NCBI GenBank assembly: GCA_003116995.1
Contig: BDSL01000010.1
Location: 310,001 to 374,000 of the forward strand
From: Yamagishiella unicocca
Lineage: Eukaryota > Chlorophyta > Chlorophyceae > Chlamydomonadales > Volvocaceae
Direction of reading: 5' to 3'
Length of the DNA: 64,000 nucleotides
Each line of letters opens with the position of its first letter. The first letter of the stretch is position 1. The notes under the pieces were generated by a model, which did no database searches, was not told the origin of the DNA, and worked only from the letters and a program-made list of their open reading frames with translations. Made by a program: the position numbers and the translations under genes. Positions 1 to 13,700 of this stretch are shown one piece after another.

Positions 1-2108
1 CCACAGCGTAACCAGTACGACGAAGTGTACGGAGATGAGGTGCACCCACATCTTGGGGCTGCCGGGTGCCACATTGGACAGCGAGTAGCGGTCAAAGTCC
101 GTGAAGCGAAACACGTTGCCGTTGACTGTGGTGCCGTTGTTGGCGCCCTGTGTGCCGGCGGTTAGCGTTGGGAGGTACGTATGTAGACATACAATACAAT
201 ACAATAGGCGATGTGCCCGATGGTTCTACCTCTTGGTCTGGAACCCACTGTAACCGTTACAACAACAACAATACAATACAATAAACCGCGATGGGTATGT
301 GATCAGGGCGCTGCAAGCAGCGGGGTCCGAGGTGCATGCGGTGCGGTGTGCGGCTGGTTGGCGGCAGCAAGGGCCGAGAGTGAATCCAACAGCCAACCAG
401 CCACCTTCGGTAGCGAGCGAGGAAGTATCGCGCGGGCACGTTCTTACCTGCTGTCCCAGCAGCCGGGCAATTTCATCGCTGGTGAGGTTGGCGGGGAGTA
501 CTGTGACGACACACCAGACCGACAGCAGGCAGAAGAGGTAAAGGCCTGCACGCGGGGAGGTGTCCAGGAATCAACAATGTAGTAGTACGGCACTTCTGTG
601 CACTTGAGAGCGGTTGCATACCCCCCTCCGCCGGTCCCCCACTGGCGGGGGGGTACCGGTCGGTACGTGTGCTGAGCCCCGGTTGGCCTCGGGTGGTGAT
701 CAGCTCCCGCAGCTACGTAGCTGCGCACCACGGTGGCTGATTCTGAACCCCAGATTACATCAACTTGCTGTTAGGTGTAATAATACACGGCCTTACAGCG
801 TTGGCTATTACAGGCCAGCCCAGATGGCCGTCTATCAGCATCAGACCGCGGCGGCGGCCCAGTCCAGGCTTGATCACCCTATCCGGGCCGCCCGGTCCTC
901 AGAACATCGCAGGTTAGTACCTACATTTCCCGGCAGCCTAGCTGACTAGCAGCTGCGCTCATCAGACGCGAGGAGCATCGGATAAGAGGCTAGTGCGCGT
1001 GGCTTTGCGGCATGGGCCAGGTCGCATCGGCCAGCAGCCATATCAGAAGCCCGGCTGTAGTCGTGCTGTTGGCACGTCCGCCCCGCGTGAGCTACTCACC
1101 AGAGGAAGCGCTTCCAGCTGGACGGGCCCAAGCTAAGGCACCGACTGATCGGTGATCGCGATGGACGGCATGATCGAATCTCCGATGCACCGTACCGGCA
1201 GACCGACCCATGGGCCATGCGTGGACCACGAACTGCCGAACCACAAGTTGCACATGACATCACATGGTACGATTTGCGCAATTCTATCCCGATATCCCAG
1301 CAAATGCCGCTTCGCGCGCTTTGCTCGCTGCTGCACTAGGCTGCACCCCGCCCCGCGGGAACCCAAACTTACCAAAGCGCAGGATGCGAAGGTAGATGGC
1401 GCAGTCAAGCCCGGCCTCATCGATGATGTCTTCCTCCTTATAGGTGAATACGGGATAGATCCAGGTGAGCAGCCCGTTTGGAAGGCGCTTGGGCTTGAGG
1501 TCAAGGTCTTTTGCGAACCTGCGCGGTCAAGGCGAACGAGGGGCACCGGTTTTATATTTTGGGGTTGGGCCAAGGCTTTCATAACCGCACTTTCCGATGG
1601 CACTGCCAAACTGCTGTCCAGACAACTTGGCGTCTTGAGTATTCGCCATTGCAATCATCTCCCGCGACTGCACCCAAAGGGCTTGCGTGCCGGCTTGCGC
1701 AGCTTGCGTGGCTTGCATAGCTTGCGTGGGTCGCGCAGCAGCGCCAGGCTGCCGGCAGCGCCATCGACGAAGCCGCACCGGCGCAGCGCTGGCTCACAGC
1801 TGGCCCACAGCAATGTGGATGCGACGGTCAGCAGCCTCCGCAGCAACCAGAGCAGCGGCCGGGCCCGTCACATTCCATCCCGCGCGACACCCTTGGACGG
1901 CATTTCGCCCGACCAAGCGCTTTGACCCGTTTATGTCTTCCTGCCCTCGTGTAATCCGAAGCATATCCACCACGGCGCACCTTCTTGGTGCAAAGAAGCG
2001 CCGGCACCAAGGCTTGGCACGGACGAAACTGAAGGCAAGAAACACCCCAGCTGCAATGTATAAGTTCAATAGGAAGGAGCTCAGTACTGCTGCTGATCCT
2101 GCTGCCAT
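1..2108 (-). CDS. OSCA/CSC1-like channel, 5' part (copy A, cut by window edge)
   Basis: This is the N-terminal part of a calcium-permeable hyperosmolality- or stretch-gated cation channel of the OSCA/CSC1/TMEM63 family, expected in the plasma membrane. Exons on the minus strand: 2108-1981, 1518-1373, 545-448 and 147 to beyond base 1. Exon 1 starts [20 protein letters not shown], the first membrane segment. Exon 2 has the conserved stretch [10 protein letters not shown]...DEAGLDC. Exon 3 is a membrane helix ending in VLPANLTSDE, and exon 4 has FTDFDRYSLSNV before the next helix. The first three exon lengths (128, 146 and 98 nt) and their phases are identical to those of the complete copy at 4793-16161, so this is a tandem paralogue. 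Start choice: the ATG aligns with the start of the other copy. Family confidence is high; whether the full gene is intact cannot be judged because it runs off the window. Confidence 0.85.
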
Positions 2109-4792
2109 TTTGTGAAGCGGGTTGCTGAGCCGGCACCAGGGCCACCTAGGCTGCCGGGTCGTGAGGCGCGTCTCAGGACCCAATCTGACCCAATCCTGAG
2201 TATACTTATTTGGACTACGCAATATGTATGTGAAGGGGGATAAATCTCTGCAGGGATGTCATTTCAGACCGAGGCGGTTATGATGACGGGTCGCGCATCC
2301 GATGCGCTCCGCTCGTCAATGCGTGGAGACAATACTCGCCATTGGTGTGTATATCGCACAAATAAGGTGCATTAATGTACACTCTTGAGTTTTGGCGACC
2401 ACGCGCTGACTGTAGCTGACTAAGGAAGTTCACAGGGATTTTGGAGCTGGATAGCGCACAGCAAGGAAATTGGAATTACTGGGCCCTGCCCAGTAACTAA
2501 AACTATGTACGCGTGTAAGATGGAACGCTTTGGGGGATCCACAAATTCCTTGCGGAGCGCAGGAATGCACGAGGACTAGACGCTTAAACCGGTCGGACCT
2601 GGTCGGACGATGTCGGATGTTCGCTGATCATGGTTACAGCTATTGCGCTTGCGGAGATATTTATGTTCGAACACATCATCTTTATTGGCCTAATTATTTG
2701 CCTACTCATTGTCCTGATCCCTGGAGGCGGAAGATTTCGTTACATGCCCTGTTTCGTGGCCACGGTTGTTGCCTCTCTTAGAGTTGCAGTTCTACCAGCG
2801 TTCAGCGACGCGATTCAACTCCTCCCTCCTAGGACTGGAGCCCAACGGAATATTGTTCTACTCGTACACCCCGCCCTACACAGCATGGATACCGTAAGCC
2901 ATCGCCTCCTTTGGTCAGCGTCAGACGCCATCCGTTCCCAACCGAATGGATCATTGCAAGACCCGTCACCCGTGCCAGCCCCCGCCACGTTACCTGGTAC
3001 GTTCTGCGGCGCGTGTCCACGCCCCGTGACCAGGTGGTCCAGACGACCGGACAGACGGGGAAGGTGCAGCAAAGCAGTGGCGGAAACCGAGTACCGGTAG
3101 TGTGCCAGGCAACTGGCTTCGTTCGCCAAAAGACTCATGATCGCGGCGAGACGAATGGCCAGGCTTACAGCGGTCCACTTGGCATAGGGCGGCATGAGAC
3201 TGTCCTCAGCAATGCTTGCTGACCTCATGGCCCAGAATTCTCCGTCCGTCGTCCCCGCATCGGACCTTGAGCACGGGTGCATACCAAACTGCACCCTCGT
3301 GGCCGGAGCTGCGCTTTATCTTGGTTGCCTGCCGTCAACAATACGCGCCTCCCATCGTACGCATAAGTACCACAAAGGTAACAGGTAAACGATCGCCAAC
3401 AGTAGGGTTAAGTCACGGTAACACACAGCATTATTAGGGGGTAGGAACGTGCGCGATGCGACCTGATCCCAATGCGTGCGAAAGAAGAGACGACGAAGTC
3501 GTGGGGTCACGAATGGAGTAAGGAGTAAAAGCTAGATCCCGAATCCCGAAATATATCACTTCCGCGTGCACCTACGTAAACCTACGTCAGGAAACAAGGG
3601 GGCTTACAACGCCCACTTCACGGCTGCGCCCCACACGTCCATAACCAGCAGACGCCCATCATGACCCATGACAACCCGAACCCCATGACAACCCTAAGAC
3701 GCCGAAGTGGCGAACCACGTCCTTTCTCAGGGCTCGATGCTTCACAAACAAGGAACCAGAGCCCTAACGGGCAGCGTTAGGGACAGACCACACCCTGTTC
3801 CCTTAAATCAATCTTCGAACCCATCAAAGCTTAATACCGGTAAGCCGGGCACATCGCCCGACAACGTGCGGTCTGTCACACAGGACAGTGCAGCGCCGGC
3901 ACCAGCGGGACGAACGGATCTTACGCGACAACCGCTTGCCCAGTCCTCAAATACGTAGAGACCACATGCGAAGTCGCCCGGTGTTCCGGATGCTCCGCAT
4001 AACGCAAGAGGCGGCGGAAGAAGCGCGTGTGCTTTATAACTAATCACAGGGGGCTTATGCCGCCGTAACGCGGATCGCCCCGCCATTTGCTTAGTTAGGC
4101 GAGCACGGGTTACAGGCCTCAGCTCTGCCACCCAACCGTACGATAACGCTACAAAACACCCAAGAATCCCGCAGTGCGGTACAACTAGAGTGACGGGTAC
4201 ACAGAGTGTAATTCACTAGTACGCTCGCCCGGAGAGAAAAAGACCGCACCCGGGGTTGACCTGTCATTCCAGCCGCGTCGACATTCGCGCCCCTCCGACC
4301 TCGCTTGCGGGGCGCGCGGCCAGCCTCCCGGTTGAGTGCTCGCCCGCGCCGCGCCTCCGACAAGCACGCCAGCCACCCACATGCAATGCAGGTGCACGAT
4401 CGCATGCTGGTCTATCCCTTGCACCCCGGCGTTCCAGTCCCACAACCACCACGCATCCTTATTCCACCCTAAACTGGCGCATGTCCATGCCCATGACTAC
4501 GCACACAAACACACACCATACATAACGTTACACATCCCCCAGCAGCACCACCACATACTTCACTGTGCACTTCGCTTCGCTCCCTCGTACATCTCAGCGG
4601 TAACCGCCCGCATTGCCCTCCCCGTCCCTCGGCATTCGCGATCCGCTGCCCCTCCGCCCAATCCCAGGCTTGCATGTCCCTGCCCATCGTCCGCACCGCC
4701 AGCACTCCGCTCCGCTCAAACAAGAAGCGGCGCCGGCGACCGCGCGTGGTGGTTCCGGAGCGCATGATGAGCGCAGGTTCGCCCCGCCGTGC
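2109..4792. other. Intergenic region between tandem channel genes
   Basis: This stretch holds the upstream region of copy A and the 3' flank of copy B. Several open frames exist (for example 2630-3100 plus, with a hydrophobic run), but none has splice-compatible neighbours or a recognisable domain. A TTACA on the plus strand at 4528-4532 (TGTAA on the minus strand) may be the polyadenylation signal of copy B. Confidence 0.5.
4528..4532 (-). terminator. Putative TGTAA polyadenylation signal of channel copy B
   Basis: TGTAA is the usual polyadenylation signal in chlamydomonadalean algae. This one lies about 260 nt beyond the stop codon at 4793 on the same strand. The motif is short, so chance occurrence is possible. 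Confidence 0.35.
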
Positions 4793-7700
4793 TTACACCT
4801 TGTTTGTGGCGGCTGGCTCAAGCTCCTGGCGGCTGTTCCTTTCAATGGAGGCGGTGTCATCGTCGCTGTCCATGAAGTTGAGGTCGTCGTCGAAGATGGT
4901 GAGGTCCTCGGGCATCTTGGGCGGCGCAATTAATTCCGTGTCCCCCGTCAGCTTCATCTTCTTGACCTCCCGGCGGTATTTCTTGTATAGGACCACCCAC
5001 TCGTTCAGTCGAGGCAGGCGCTCCTGCACCTCAACAGCAAGCCTCTCCAGCCGCTCCACGTCCTCCACCTTGACCTGTTGCAAGTATCGGGCGAAGCAGG
5101 GTCGTACGGCGAGATAAGCAGACCGTACAAGACGTCCACGCATGCACCGCTCCACGCAGGGCAGCTCGTTTGGCACCCGAACACACGCAAATGCTGCAGT
5201 ACAATATGTGCATCTCGGCTCGCCAGAAGCCGCAGGCCTGCGTTGACCTACTGGTTGTGGGGCTGCGTTGCTGGCCTCACCCTAGTTGCAGCATGTAGGA
5301 TTGTGTAATGCAAGCAAGGCCATAGAGCACATTGACAACGCAATGCAGTTAGCCTTCCTAGTCTTCATCACATGCCATAATATCTTTTCCTGTTAACATA
5401 CGTACAACGGCGCAACGTTTTTTCAACAAGGGACACCTGACGCGATGTCTCCCCGGCACGCACCTTGAAGGCGGGGTTCATATACATCTCGGCGATTTCC
5501 TTCTTCTCATCGGCGTTCATGGCGAACCCATCACCGCCCAGGGATTCCTTCAGCAGGTTCTCCGCATTGCCTAGGCAAACGAGGGCAGCAGGCAGGGTTT
5601 GAAACCGAGGCAGGTTTTAACGTTTCTGCAGCCTTCTCGAAGAGCGCTGCTTAACCACTAGACAACATGCAACCCGCTGCGTGCCTCCGCGGCAGCAGGT
5701 CAAAAGCCTGAGTCGGCACCGGCAGCGGGGACGAGCTTGCACCTCTGCCAAACCCCCTGCAGTGCGTCGTTGCTCCAGCAGGCGCTGTGTGCCCGCGGCC
5801 TCACCAGGCAGGAGCGGCTCGTCCAGTCGGGGATCGCGGGGCGGCGGCGGGTCGCCGTTGTTCTCGGCAAGCCGTACGGCCTCGTCGTATGCCCGTTTCA
5901 CCTTCTCGCGCTTCTTCTTGCGTTCCTGTCGGCCCAGAAGCATGGGGTGTGTTCCGCGTAAGTTGCTGTGGGGAACTCCGTCTAACTGCCCGGATAAGGC
6001 TCCGGAATTGGTCCGGAACGAGCGGTATCGGCAACGTGAGCCTCTGCCTAGGCCATTCTCCGGCATGGCCCTGTGAAACCCTACCAAACAATTCCAGACC
6101 GACAACAGCAAGCTTCGAGGCACAAGGTCATCGAAGCTTGCTCGCTGTCCGCCCTTCCGTGCCGCCGCACCCACCTCCCTCGCCGCAGACAGCAGGAGCA
6201 TACGCCGCTCGTCGGCCTCCACCATGTCCATCTGTGAGGCATCATGGAGAGCCGTCACAGACCTGCGGGCATTGGAAGCGGCGGCGGTGGAGGGACAGAA
6301 GTCAAGGGGGGATATTCCCTCACCCCAATAGCGCCCGGCATAGGCGTCAGTATTGGCCGCGCATCTTGCGTGGTACAACGACTCGATATCTTTGTTTTGG
6401 CATGATGTCCAAATGAGGCATAGTTTGGATCCGGATCTTCCGTCCATGTAGCCAGGACTACAGGTACGGAAACTGGAGCCGTCCGCCTTGCAGAGCACTG
6501 CAGGAGCGCATGGCGGCACCTACCAGGGCCGGCTGAAAAGCTGGAGCGTGCTGAAGTGGCAGCCGATGGAGAAGATAATTAGCGGGAACATGAAAGGGCT
6601 GTACTTGAACTTCTTGATACTCAGCAGGCCCAGCAAGGTCAGCTGCATGATGTACAGCCCCACCATGACCTGGTTGTATACCTGCGGGCGGATTCGAGCA
6701 CAACAGCAACGCAAGGCATGTGGGCCTTGTGCTGAGCTCCCGGATCCTGACGCCCACCAATGCCCAGCACGCCACCTAATAGCTACCATGGTTCCGATGT
6801 TTGCCTTTTGCCTACCGCCATGTACCGATGTGCCACCGCTTCAATAACATGGCCCCCCTGCGCCCTGACCGCTCCTGCGCCTACTCCCGCGAAGACCGCA
6901 GCGTCGTACCGTCTGCCACAGCCTGCCGGCGCTCTCGTACTCGCGGCGGAAGACGTAAATGTTGTTGTACGACTCGCCAATGAAATTGACCAGGAAGTAG
7001 GCCAGGACGCAGGGGCACACGATTGGGTTGATACAGGAGAAGGTCTGCGAGAGGGGCCGCAAGGACTCTTAGTAGGAATACAAGTGGCGCGATTCTAAGG
7101 GACTCCAGCGAAAGGAATGCCGCGATGTTAGGTGGCAGCAGCATGGAGCTTGCGGCGCACAAGACTATGATGCAATTGTGGCAATTGAGCGGCCCGAATC
7201 GGGTCGGGCGCGGAAGAACACTAAACCCCACGGACTACTCTCACAGTATACTGCATCGCACCGCAGATCTTACCATGCCGAGGAGCAGGCAAATGGTGTG
7301 GTCCACCACTGTCGTTCCGTTGTTGGTGTATTGGTACATCCACATGCGCTGGCGGGCGCGCGGGCTGCCTGCGAACTTGGACAGGATCCAAAAGATTATG
7401 AAGTTGGGCAGGCGGATGAAGGCGAAGGACTTGACGCCCAGGCCCTGCGGATGGGGGAGACCGGGACAAGAAATCCACTTCAGCGGGGGTATCTCCTCTT
7501 GCTGGTGGTGCGATCCTCAAATGCATTGCCTCTTTGGTTCGAGTGCGTGCCAGATGCTTGCGGACCTCACACCCCTGTGCTTGACGTAGGCACATCGCCC
7601 CAGCCCGCCGGCTTCCGGCCGCGTTGGCCCTTTACCCTCGGTGCTTTGGCCGTTTCTTTTATTATCGGTGCTTTGGCCGTTTCTTTTATTATCGGTGCTT

Positions 7701-10700
7701 TGGCCGTTTCTTTTATTATCGGTGCTTTGGCCGTTTCTTTTATTATCGGTGCTTTGGCCGTTTCTTTTATTATCGGTGCTTTGGCCGTTTCTTTTATTAT
7801 CGGTGCTTTGGCCGTTTCTTTTATTATCGGTGCTTTGGCCGTTTCTTTTATTATCGGTGCTTTGGCCGTTTCTTTTATTATCGGTGGCTTACGTTGATCA
7901 GGATGTAGGTGATGAAGAAGGTGGAGGTCATGGGGATGGACTTGCCCAGCGTGGGGATGACGCTGGCGGGGTCGTCCACCCACTGCTGCAGCTGTGGGGC
8001 TCCAACGGTGGGGTCAGGAGTCGGGGTGGCTGTGAGGACAGGGATGCATACAGCAGCGGGTCGACTGCCTACGATCCCCCCCCCTACGATACCCCCCCTC
8101 CGTTTTTAGCTTCACCGCCCTCGGTTTGTCGGCCGTGGATTCGCGGATTCTCTTACCAACCCCCGCCCTCCGTGCGCAGGCCGGGTACGCCAGCTGGCGG
8201 ATGCGTCCCTCCCTGCAAGGCTGCAACGAGCTTTCGAGCTTACCTGGTTGAAGAACGAGCCGGCAATGATGGAGCCGAAGAACACCACGACGACCTGAGG
8301 CGGAGAGGAAGGTGGGGCTGGGGTTGGTGGACGGCCCTCACGGCTGCTGCCTGCCCGGCCCGGCCGCTAGAAACCCATTCATTTTTCGCAGGCGACAGAC
8401 CATGCCACTACGCGGCCCTCAGATTTCGTTGGACGCAAATCTCACCTGAAACAGGAAGAAGCGTTTGACCACTCCAAAATCGATTTCGGATACGGATGTG
8501 GCACCCGACAGCATCGCCATGATGCGCAGAACGATGGGGACGATGGCCAGGAAGATCTTAAGCACCAGACCTAAGAGTGGAGTGAGCGACGTGGGTAAGT
8601 TGAGAGTGGGAGGGGCAACAGCGGGGCGGAGAAGATGTTGAGCACACAACCACAGCGTCCAGGATTCACATCGTACAACTGGTGGTTTCGAGTTTGCCAC
8701 ATAGAATCCAGAAACCAGAGGGAGCAAAAGGGGCTCGACACAATTGGGTGGTCAAGCCAATTGGTAGCGGTCAAGTCAATTGGCGGTGGAGCCTCAGCCG
8801 CGGGAAAAAGCAGCAGCCGCCCAGGCCGCTCGTTGGGAGACCCACACAATCTTCGAACACACCCACCGCTCGGTAGCTTTATCGGTGAAACAATACGTTT
8901 ATTTGTACGTGATACATTGTATCGTGACATACTACGACCCGCCGCATCCCTGACTCAGAAGCCACCTACCGGGAATGATGGCTTCCAGCAGCTGCCGGAT
9001 AGCAGGAGCCGTAACGATCGCGCCCAGCACCGGAATCTGGGCTAGCTTGGGGATCTCGATCATAGCCTGATAGGGGAGGTGGCGCAGCTTAGGTCAGTCG
9101 GCCGAACGGCCTCAAAAACATTCGGAGTACGCTACGATGCGTCGGGAAAACGACCCGTGGGTCTGGCCTGCAGCTGGACAGCGGCCGGCGCCTCCGCGGC
9201 GGCAGCCGCTGCCTGGACGACGCCTGATCGGCGCTCCCCATCATGCGCCCCGTATCGCTGGGTTCCCTGGCAGCACGTACAGCGGAACGCGGCCCCGCAG
9301 ATCTCAATTTGCATACCAGTCGCCCCCAAGAACCGCAACCCTCCGCGGGCATCCGGCCGGTGGGTCGGCTACCCCATCCTTCCAGCTCTTCTGCAAGCCG
9401 TGTGACGCACCTGGATGGCCCCGACGGGCACCATGAAGAACAGCGTCATCATCCAGAACACTGCCCAGCTGGGGGGGAAGGGGGGGTATCGGACGGGCGG
9501 TGGACGGCAGGGCGTCAACTGTGAAGATTCGAAGGCAGGAGCATGACCCGACACTGGGTTGCAGACCGGTCAACCGGCCGCGACCGAGGACATCGCAGCG
9601 CAAGGCGCGATACAAGACCAGTAGCAGCCACACAGCCACACGACTACACGAAGTGTGAGGTCAGTGGAGCAGTTCGGAGACAAACGGTTACCAGAAGCGC
9701 GCGCTCCTCACTCACAGGATGTACAAGCGGCCGCTCTTGACGGGCATGGTCATGGTAAGGTTTCCCCACACCACCTCGAAGGGCGCCGGTGCGTTCTGGA
9801 CGCGCCAGGCGTTCTCATCGTGGGAGTGCAGCGAGTTGGCGCCAACAGCCTGGGCCATGCGGGTGCTGCGGGGAGGAAGGAGGGGGGGTTGCGAGGATAG
9901 GGGGGCAGTGCAATTGGATACGGCTAATGGGCATTTCCTTCGGGGTTGATCGAGACAAACTAACCAGGCCCCCCGAGCCCAACCCAGTCCAACGAGTAAA
10001 TACGTCAACCACCGCTCACAGTTCCCCTGGCATCGCTGGCCCAAGTCAACGACTTGCAGCGCGAGGATCCACCATTCAGCTGACGGGGCAGGTGGACGCA
10101 AGCACAGAACGTGGCAGTACCAAGATGATCACAGAACATGGCAGCGCCAAGACGATCAGCGCACCCATCCACCGAATCGATACAAGAGCGGTGCGTCGTC
10201 ACACAAAGGCGTGAAAGAGGAAGACGGGTAGGCGGTAGAGCGCCAAGCAAGCCAGCGCAGTTCTGGGTCACGTGCCCGCGGCCGCATGCCTCCTGCCCGT
10301 GTGCTGGACAAATGGGACACAGCATCTAGATGCGCGTGCATGCGAGTACAAGGATGTCAAATGGGCCGAGTTCGAACCCTGCAGCCCAAAAATCTCATCT
10401 CACTTGAGCGAGACGAAGGCGGACGGGGCCATCCTGCGTGCAGATCGCTCCTGCTCCTCCTTGATGCGCACCTGAAGACAAGTGATTGGCGCGGAGGCGC
10501 TGGGTGGGTTCGGAGGCGGTGGATTGTTGCCGTGGTTACGGTAACATGTGCACTGCGGTAGGCCGTACAGTCCCTGACGCAACCCTTGTACAATCCTCGT
10601 AACGAAGGTCGATTGCTGCCGTTATCCCAATGGCCACCGCCACTGCCAGCTCCAGCCCGCGCCCACCCCGACGACCCACCCGCAAAAACTTCATCCGCTC

Positions 10701-13700
10701 AAGCCAGTACTCCACGGCGTCAACCTGCCGCAAACATGTATCACGTCAGTGGCACGTAGCGAATGTGCGTAAACCTTAGGAAATGTACAGGGATGAGGCA
10801 TCATCGTGCGAACTTGTGCGACAAGGCAAGGGAACCTGGGGTGCATCGAAGGCAGCGACCCAGAGGTGCACCGAAGACGGGGCGCGTGGCGGGATTGGCA
10901 TACGGATTGGCAGCCGCGGTCCGGCAGCAGCAGGCTACCGCACGCACCTTGACAAACCACTTAGTGTTGAACTTCTTCACGTAGTCCCAATCGCCGTACA
11001 TCATACACAGGATCGTCAGCTGCGGCACCACGGGTGTCACGGGGATCAGAATGGGGTTCGGAGGCAGCTCGCTGAATGACAAACGACATTGGACGATAAT
11101 CAAAGCCTTCCGACGACGCGCCGACACCTCAATAGGGGTTGCGTCCTACTACTGGTGTTGACCCCCGCGAGTGCAGTGGCGCCTGCCTTTTTGCAACCAC
11201 CCGGCCCCGCGCACCTTCCTCTGCGGCAGTCCCTTTCGCAGCTTGAGACGCAGCTTAGCCATCTCCAGGTAGTCCTCCAGAAGCATGGCGATCTGCCGGG
11301 GTGTCAGGAAGCACACCCGCGAGCGGGGAGATTGTTGAATTGGGACGCCGTACCAGCAGGGACGAGCTACCACATCAGACGCCGCACTCCGTGCGGAGCA
11401 GGTGACAGCATGCGTCGGGACTTCTGGCCAAATGTCATTTCGATTTGGAGTCGCCGAGGCAGCGCGCGTGCGGAAACCCTTGGACGCTGACCATGGATCA
11501 CTTCGCGATACACGAGTCAAGTGTACGCAGGTCTAAAGAGGGCGCATTCACGGATGGAATCGCGACTGGCATCCGTGACGGCTTCCGCCCCACCGGAATG
11601 GCACAGCTAGACACAGCTAAACACAGCCAAGGACATGCGCGTGCCGCACCTTGTTGTACTCCGCCGCCAGGGGCTCCAGGGCGGTGGTGTCCATGATCAT
11701 GTTGACCGCCGCCACGTTGTTGGGGGTGTACACCATGGAGAACTCCCGAGCTACCATCTGCTGGGGGGTCCAGCCGGCCTGAAGGAGGAGGGCAACCGCG
11801 ACGAGGGGTCCAAGAGAGGCGCAACAGCGGACGCGAGGGGTTTTGAGTACGAAGTACGACGGTGCCAGATCAGGACATCAGCGCACAACGTAATGCAACC
11901 CCAACGCTGACGCTGAGAGGTGTACGGCAAGCAGTGGTGTACGGCGGACAAAGGAAGAGAGCGCAGATCAGGGTTGCGCTTCAAGCCCGGATGCGGGGGC
12001 CGCACCTGGAGCTGTCGCTTGGCTGCAGCTGCTGGATCCAGCAGTGTCGATTTCAAATCGTACTGGAAGCGCTTGGTGTTGCGGCGGTCAGGCCGCAGCG
12101 GCCGGGTGTCCACGCCCAGGTTCGGTGGCAGCGTCTTCAGCAGATCCTCGGGCTCAATCACCTGCGCGGGCAGACCACAGCAAGGGCGTCAGCTTTCCTT
12201 TATTATTTATTATTATTTATTATTATTTATCCTTTATTATTTATTTTAACACAATAGGACGCCAATACATTCCATACCACTGGCTCTGACGATGCGATGC
12301 TTCTCCGCTCAATCCGTGAGGGTTGCGGGCCACGGCGTCCACCCAGCATAGGCTCTTGATGCCCCGGAGTGCAACGGAAAGGATTAGGACCGCGAGAGCA
12401 GGCCGCGGAGGGCCGTCCAGTTTGCAGGCCCACAGGCACAGGACTGCCCCTCACCTGACAGCTCCAAGCTCCAACGGAGCCGCCGCGGCGCCCAACCCTT
12501 CACCCTGCTCCTCCAAGAAACCAAGCCCCGTGTGTCGCGCCCAGCCGCCCTGCAGCCGACCCACCTCCAGATCCTGCAGGATTTCCTCGGCGGACTTGCC
12601 GACGCGCGCAGGCTCCAGCTTGCAGCCCGTTGCCATGTACTTGGGATCCACGTCGGCCACCAGCTTGTAGTTGAAATCCATCTCCTTGGCCTCACTGATC
12701 ATGTTCTTTATGGAGAAACCTGACTTGGCCTTCCCAGGACCGTCGTCGCCATCACCCCCGTCCTTGCCATCCGCGGCGGCGGCTGCCGCAGCCTCCTTGC
12801 CGCCGTCCGCAGCGAAGGGCGAAATGGTGACCTGCGCGCGAGCCCCGTTTGAGGCGCCAGCCGGCGGGCTGCAAGGGAGGGAGGGTGAGGGTCCGGGAAA
12901 CCCAGAGTGAGGGCGAGTCCTTCGGCTGCGGTGGTTGGGTGAGCGCGGGCCCCCTGGGGCCCAGGGCTAGGGGGCTAAAGTGGGCGAGCTCAGAACGACG
13001 CCTAGGCCTAGGGAGCGCAGTACAGCACGGCGCCCACACATCCTCCCCTCTACACTCCTTAAATTCCCTGAAGAGCCCTGACGCTACACCGCTGTCACGA
13101 CGTGGCCGCGGCCCCCAATGCTCCGACCGCCTCCCAGAAACAGCCTCACCCGTCGCCGCCAATGACCGGAGCTGCCGGCGCCGGCGCGTTCTTGCCAACG
13201 GCGCCTGCAGGCTCGATGATGGAAACCTTCCTGCCCTTGCGCGACGGGCCGTCGGCGGGTTCTGCCTTTGCGATCGCAGCCGGTCCAGGGCCTCCCTGGA
13301 GCTCAACGTACTTGTCGTCCGCCTGTTGGGCGCAGCAGGCCGCCGCAAGTACCCAGGAATGGGGCGGTGTTTCGTCCTGGCCGGTCCACCTGTTCGGCTA
13401 CTGGCATGGTGCAGTACTGCGCGCGGGCCCCCTGGAGCATCGGTCCGATCCGGCTGCATGTGACCCTTTTGTTGGTTCGCTTTGCCTCCTAGGCCGAAAC
13501 CCTCAGACCCATGTGAGAAGCCGGTATATAGACCACCGCCACTGATTGCGAAGTGGCGGCGGATTCCGAAGCGTCGGCCTCCGGACCCAAATGGCTCCGC
13601 CCGCCTCCATCTGCCTCCGGCAGCACACGCAAACCCCCACAACCAAATGCCCACCACGACCCTCCACCGCACCTGGCCGTCTTTCTTCTGTGTGAATGAT

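Noticed and set aside
2630..3100. Open frame with a hydrophobic stretch (FIGLIICLLIVLIPG)
   Set aside because: A single short frame with no splice partner, no family match and an overlapping minus frame of similar length.
5617..6519. A 300-aa minus-strand open frame
   Set aside because: Parts coincide with channel exons 24 and 25, but the rest is intron read-through; the spliced model explains the conserved pieces better.
7178..8468. Plus-strand open frames of about 240-275 aa and the minus frame 7567-7983
   Set aside because: They are produced by the 27-bp minisatellite in a channel intron and cross real exons in antisense.
10366..10382. Possible tRNA gene from a GTTCGAACC B-box-like sequence
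   Set aside because: No A box or cloverleaf stems could be placed at tRNA spacing, and a channel exon begins about 20 nt further on.
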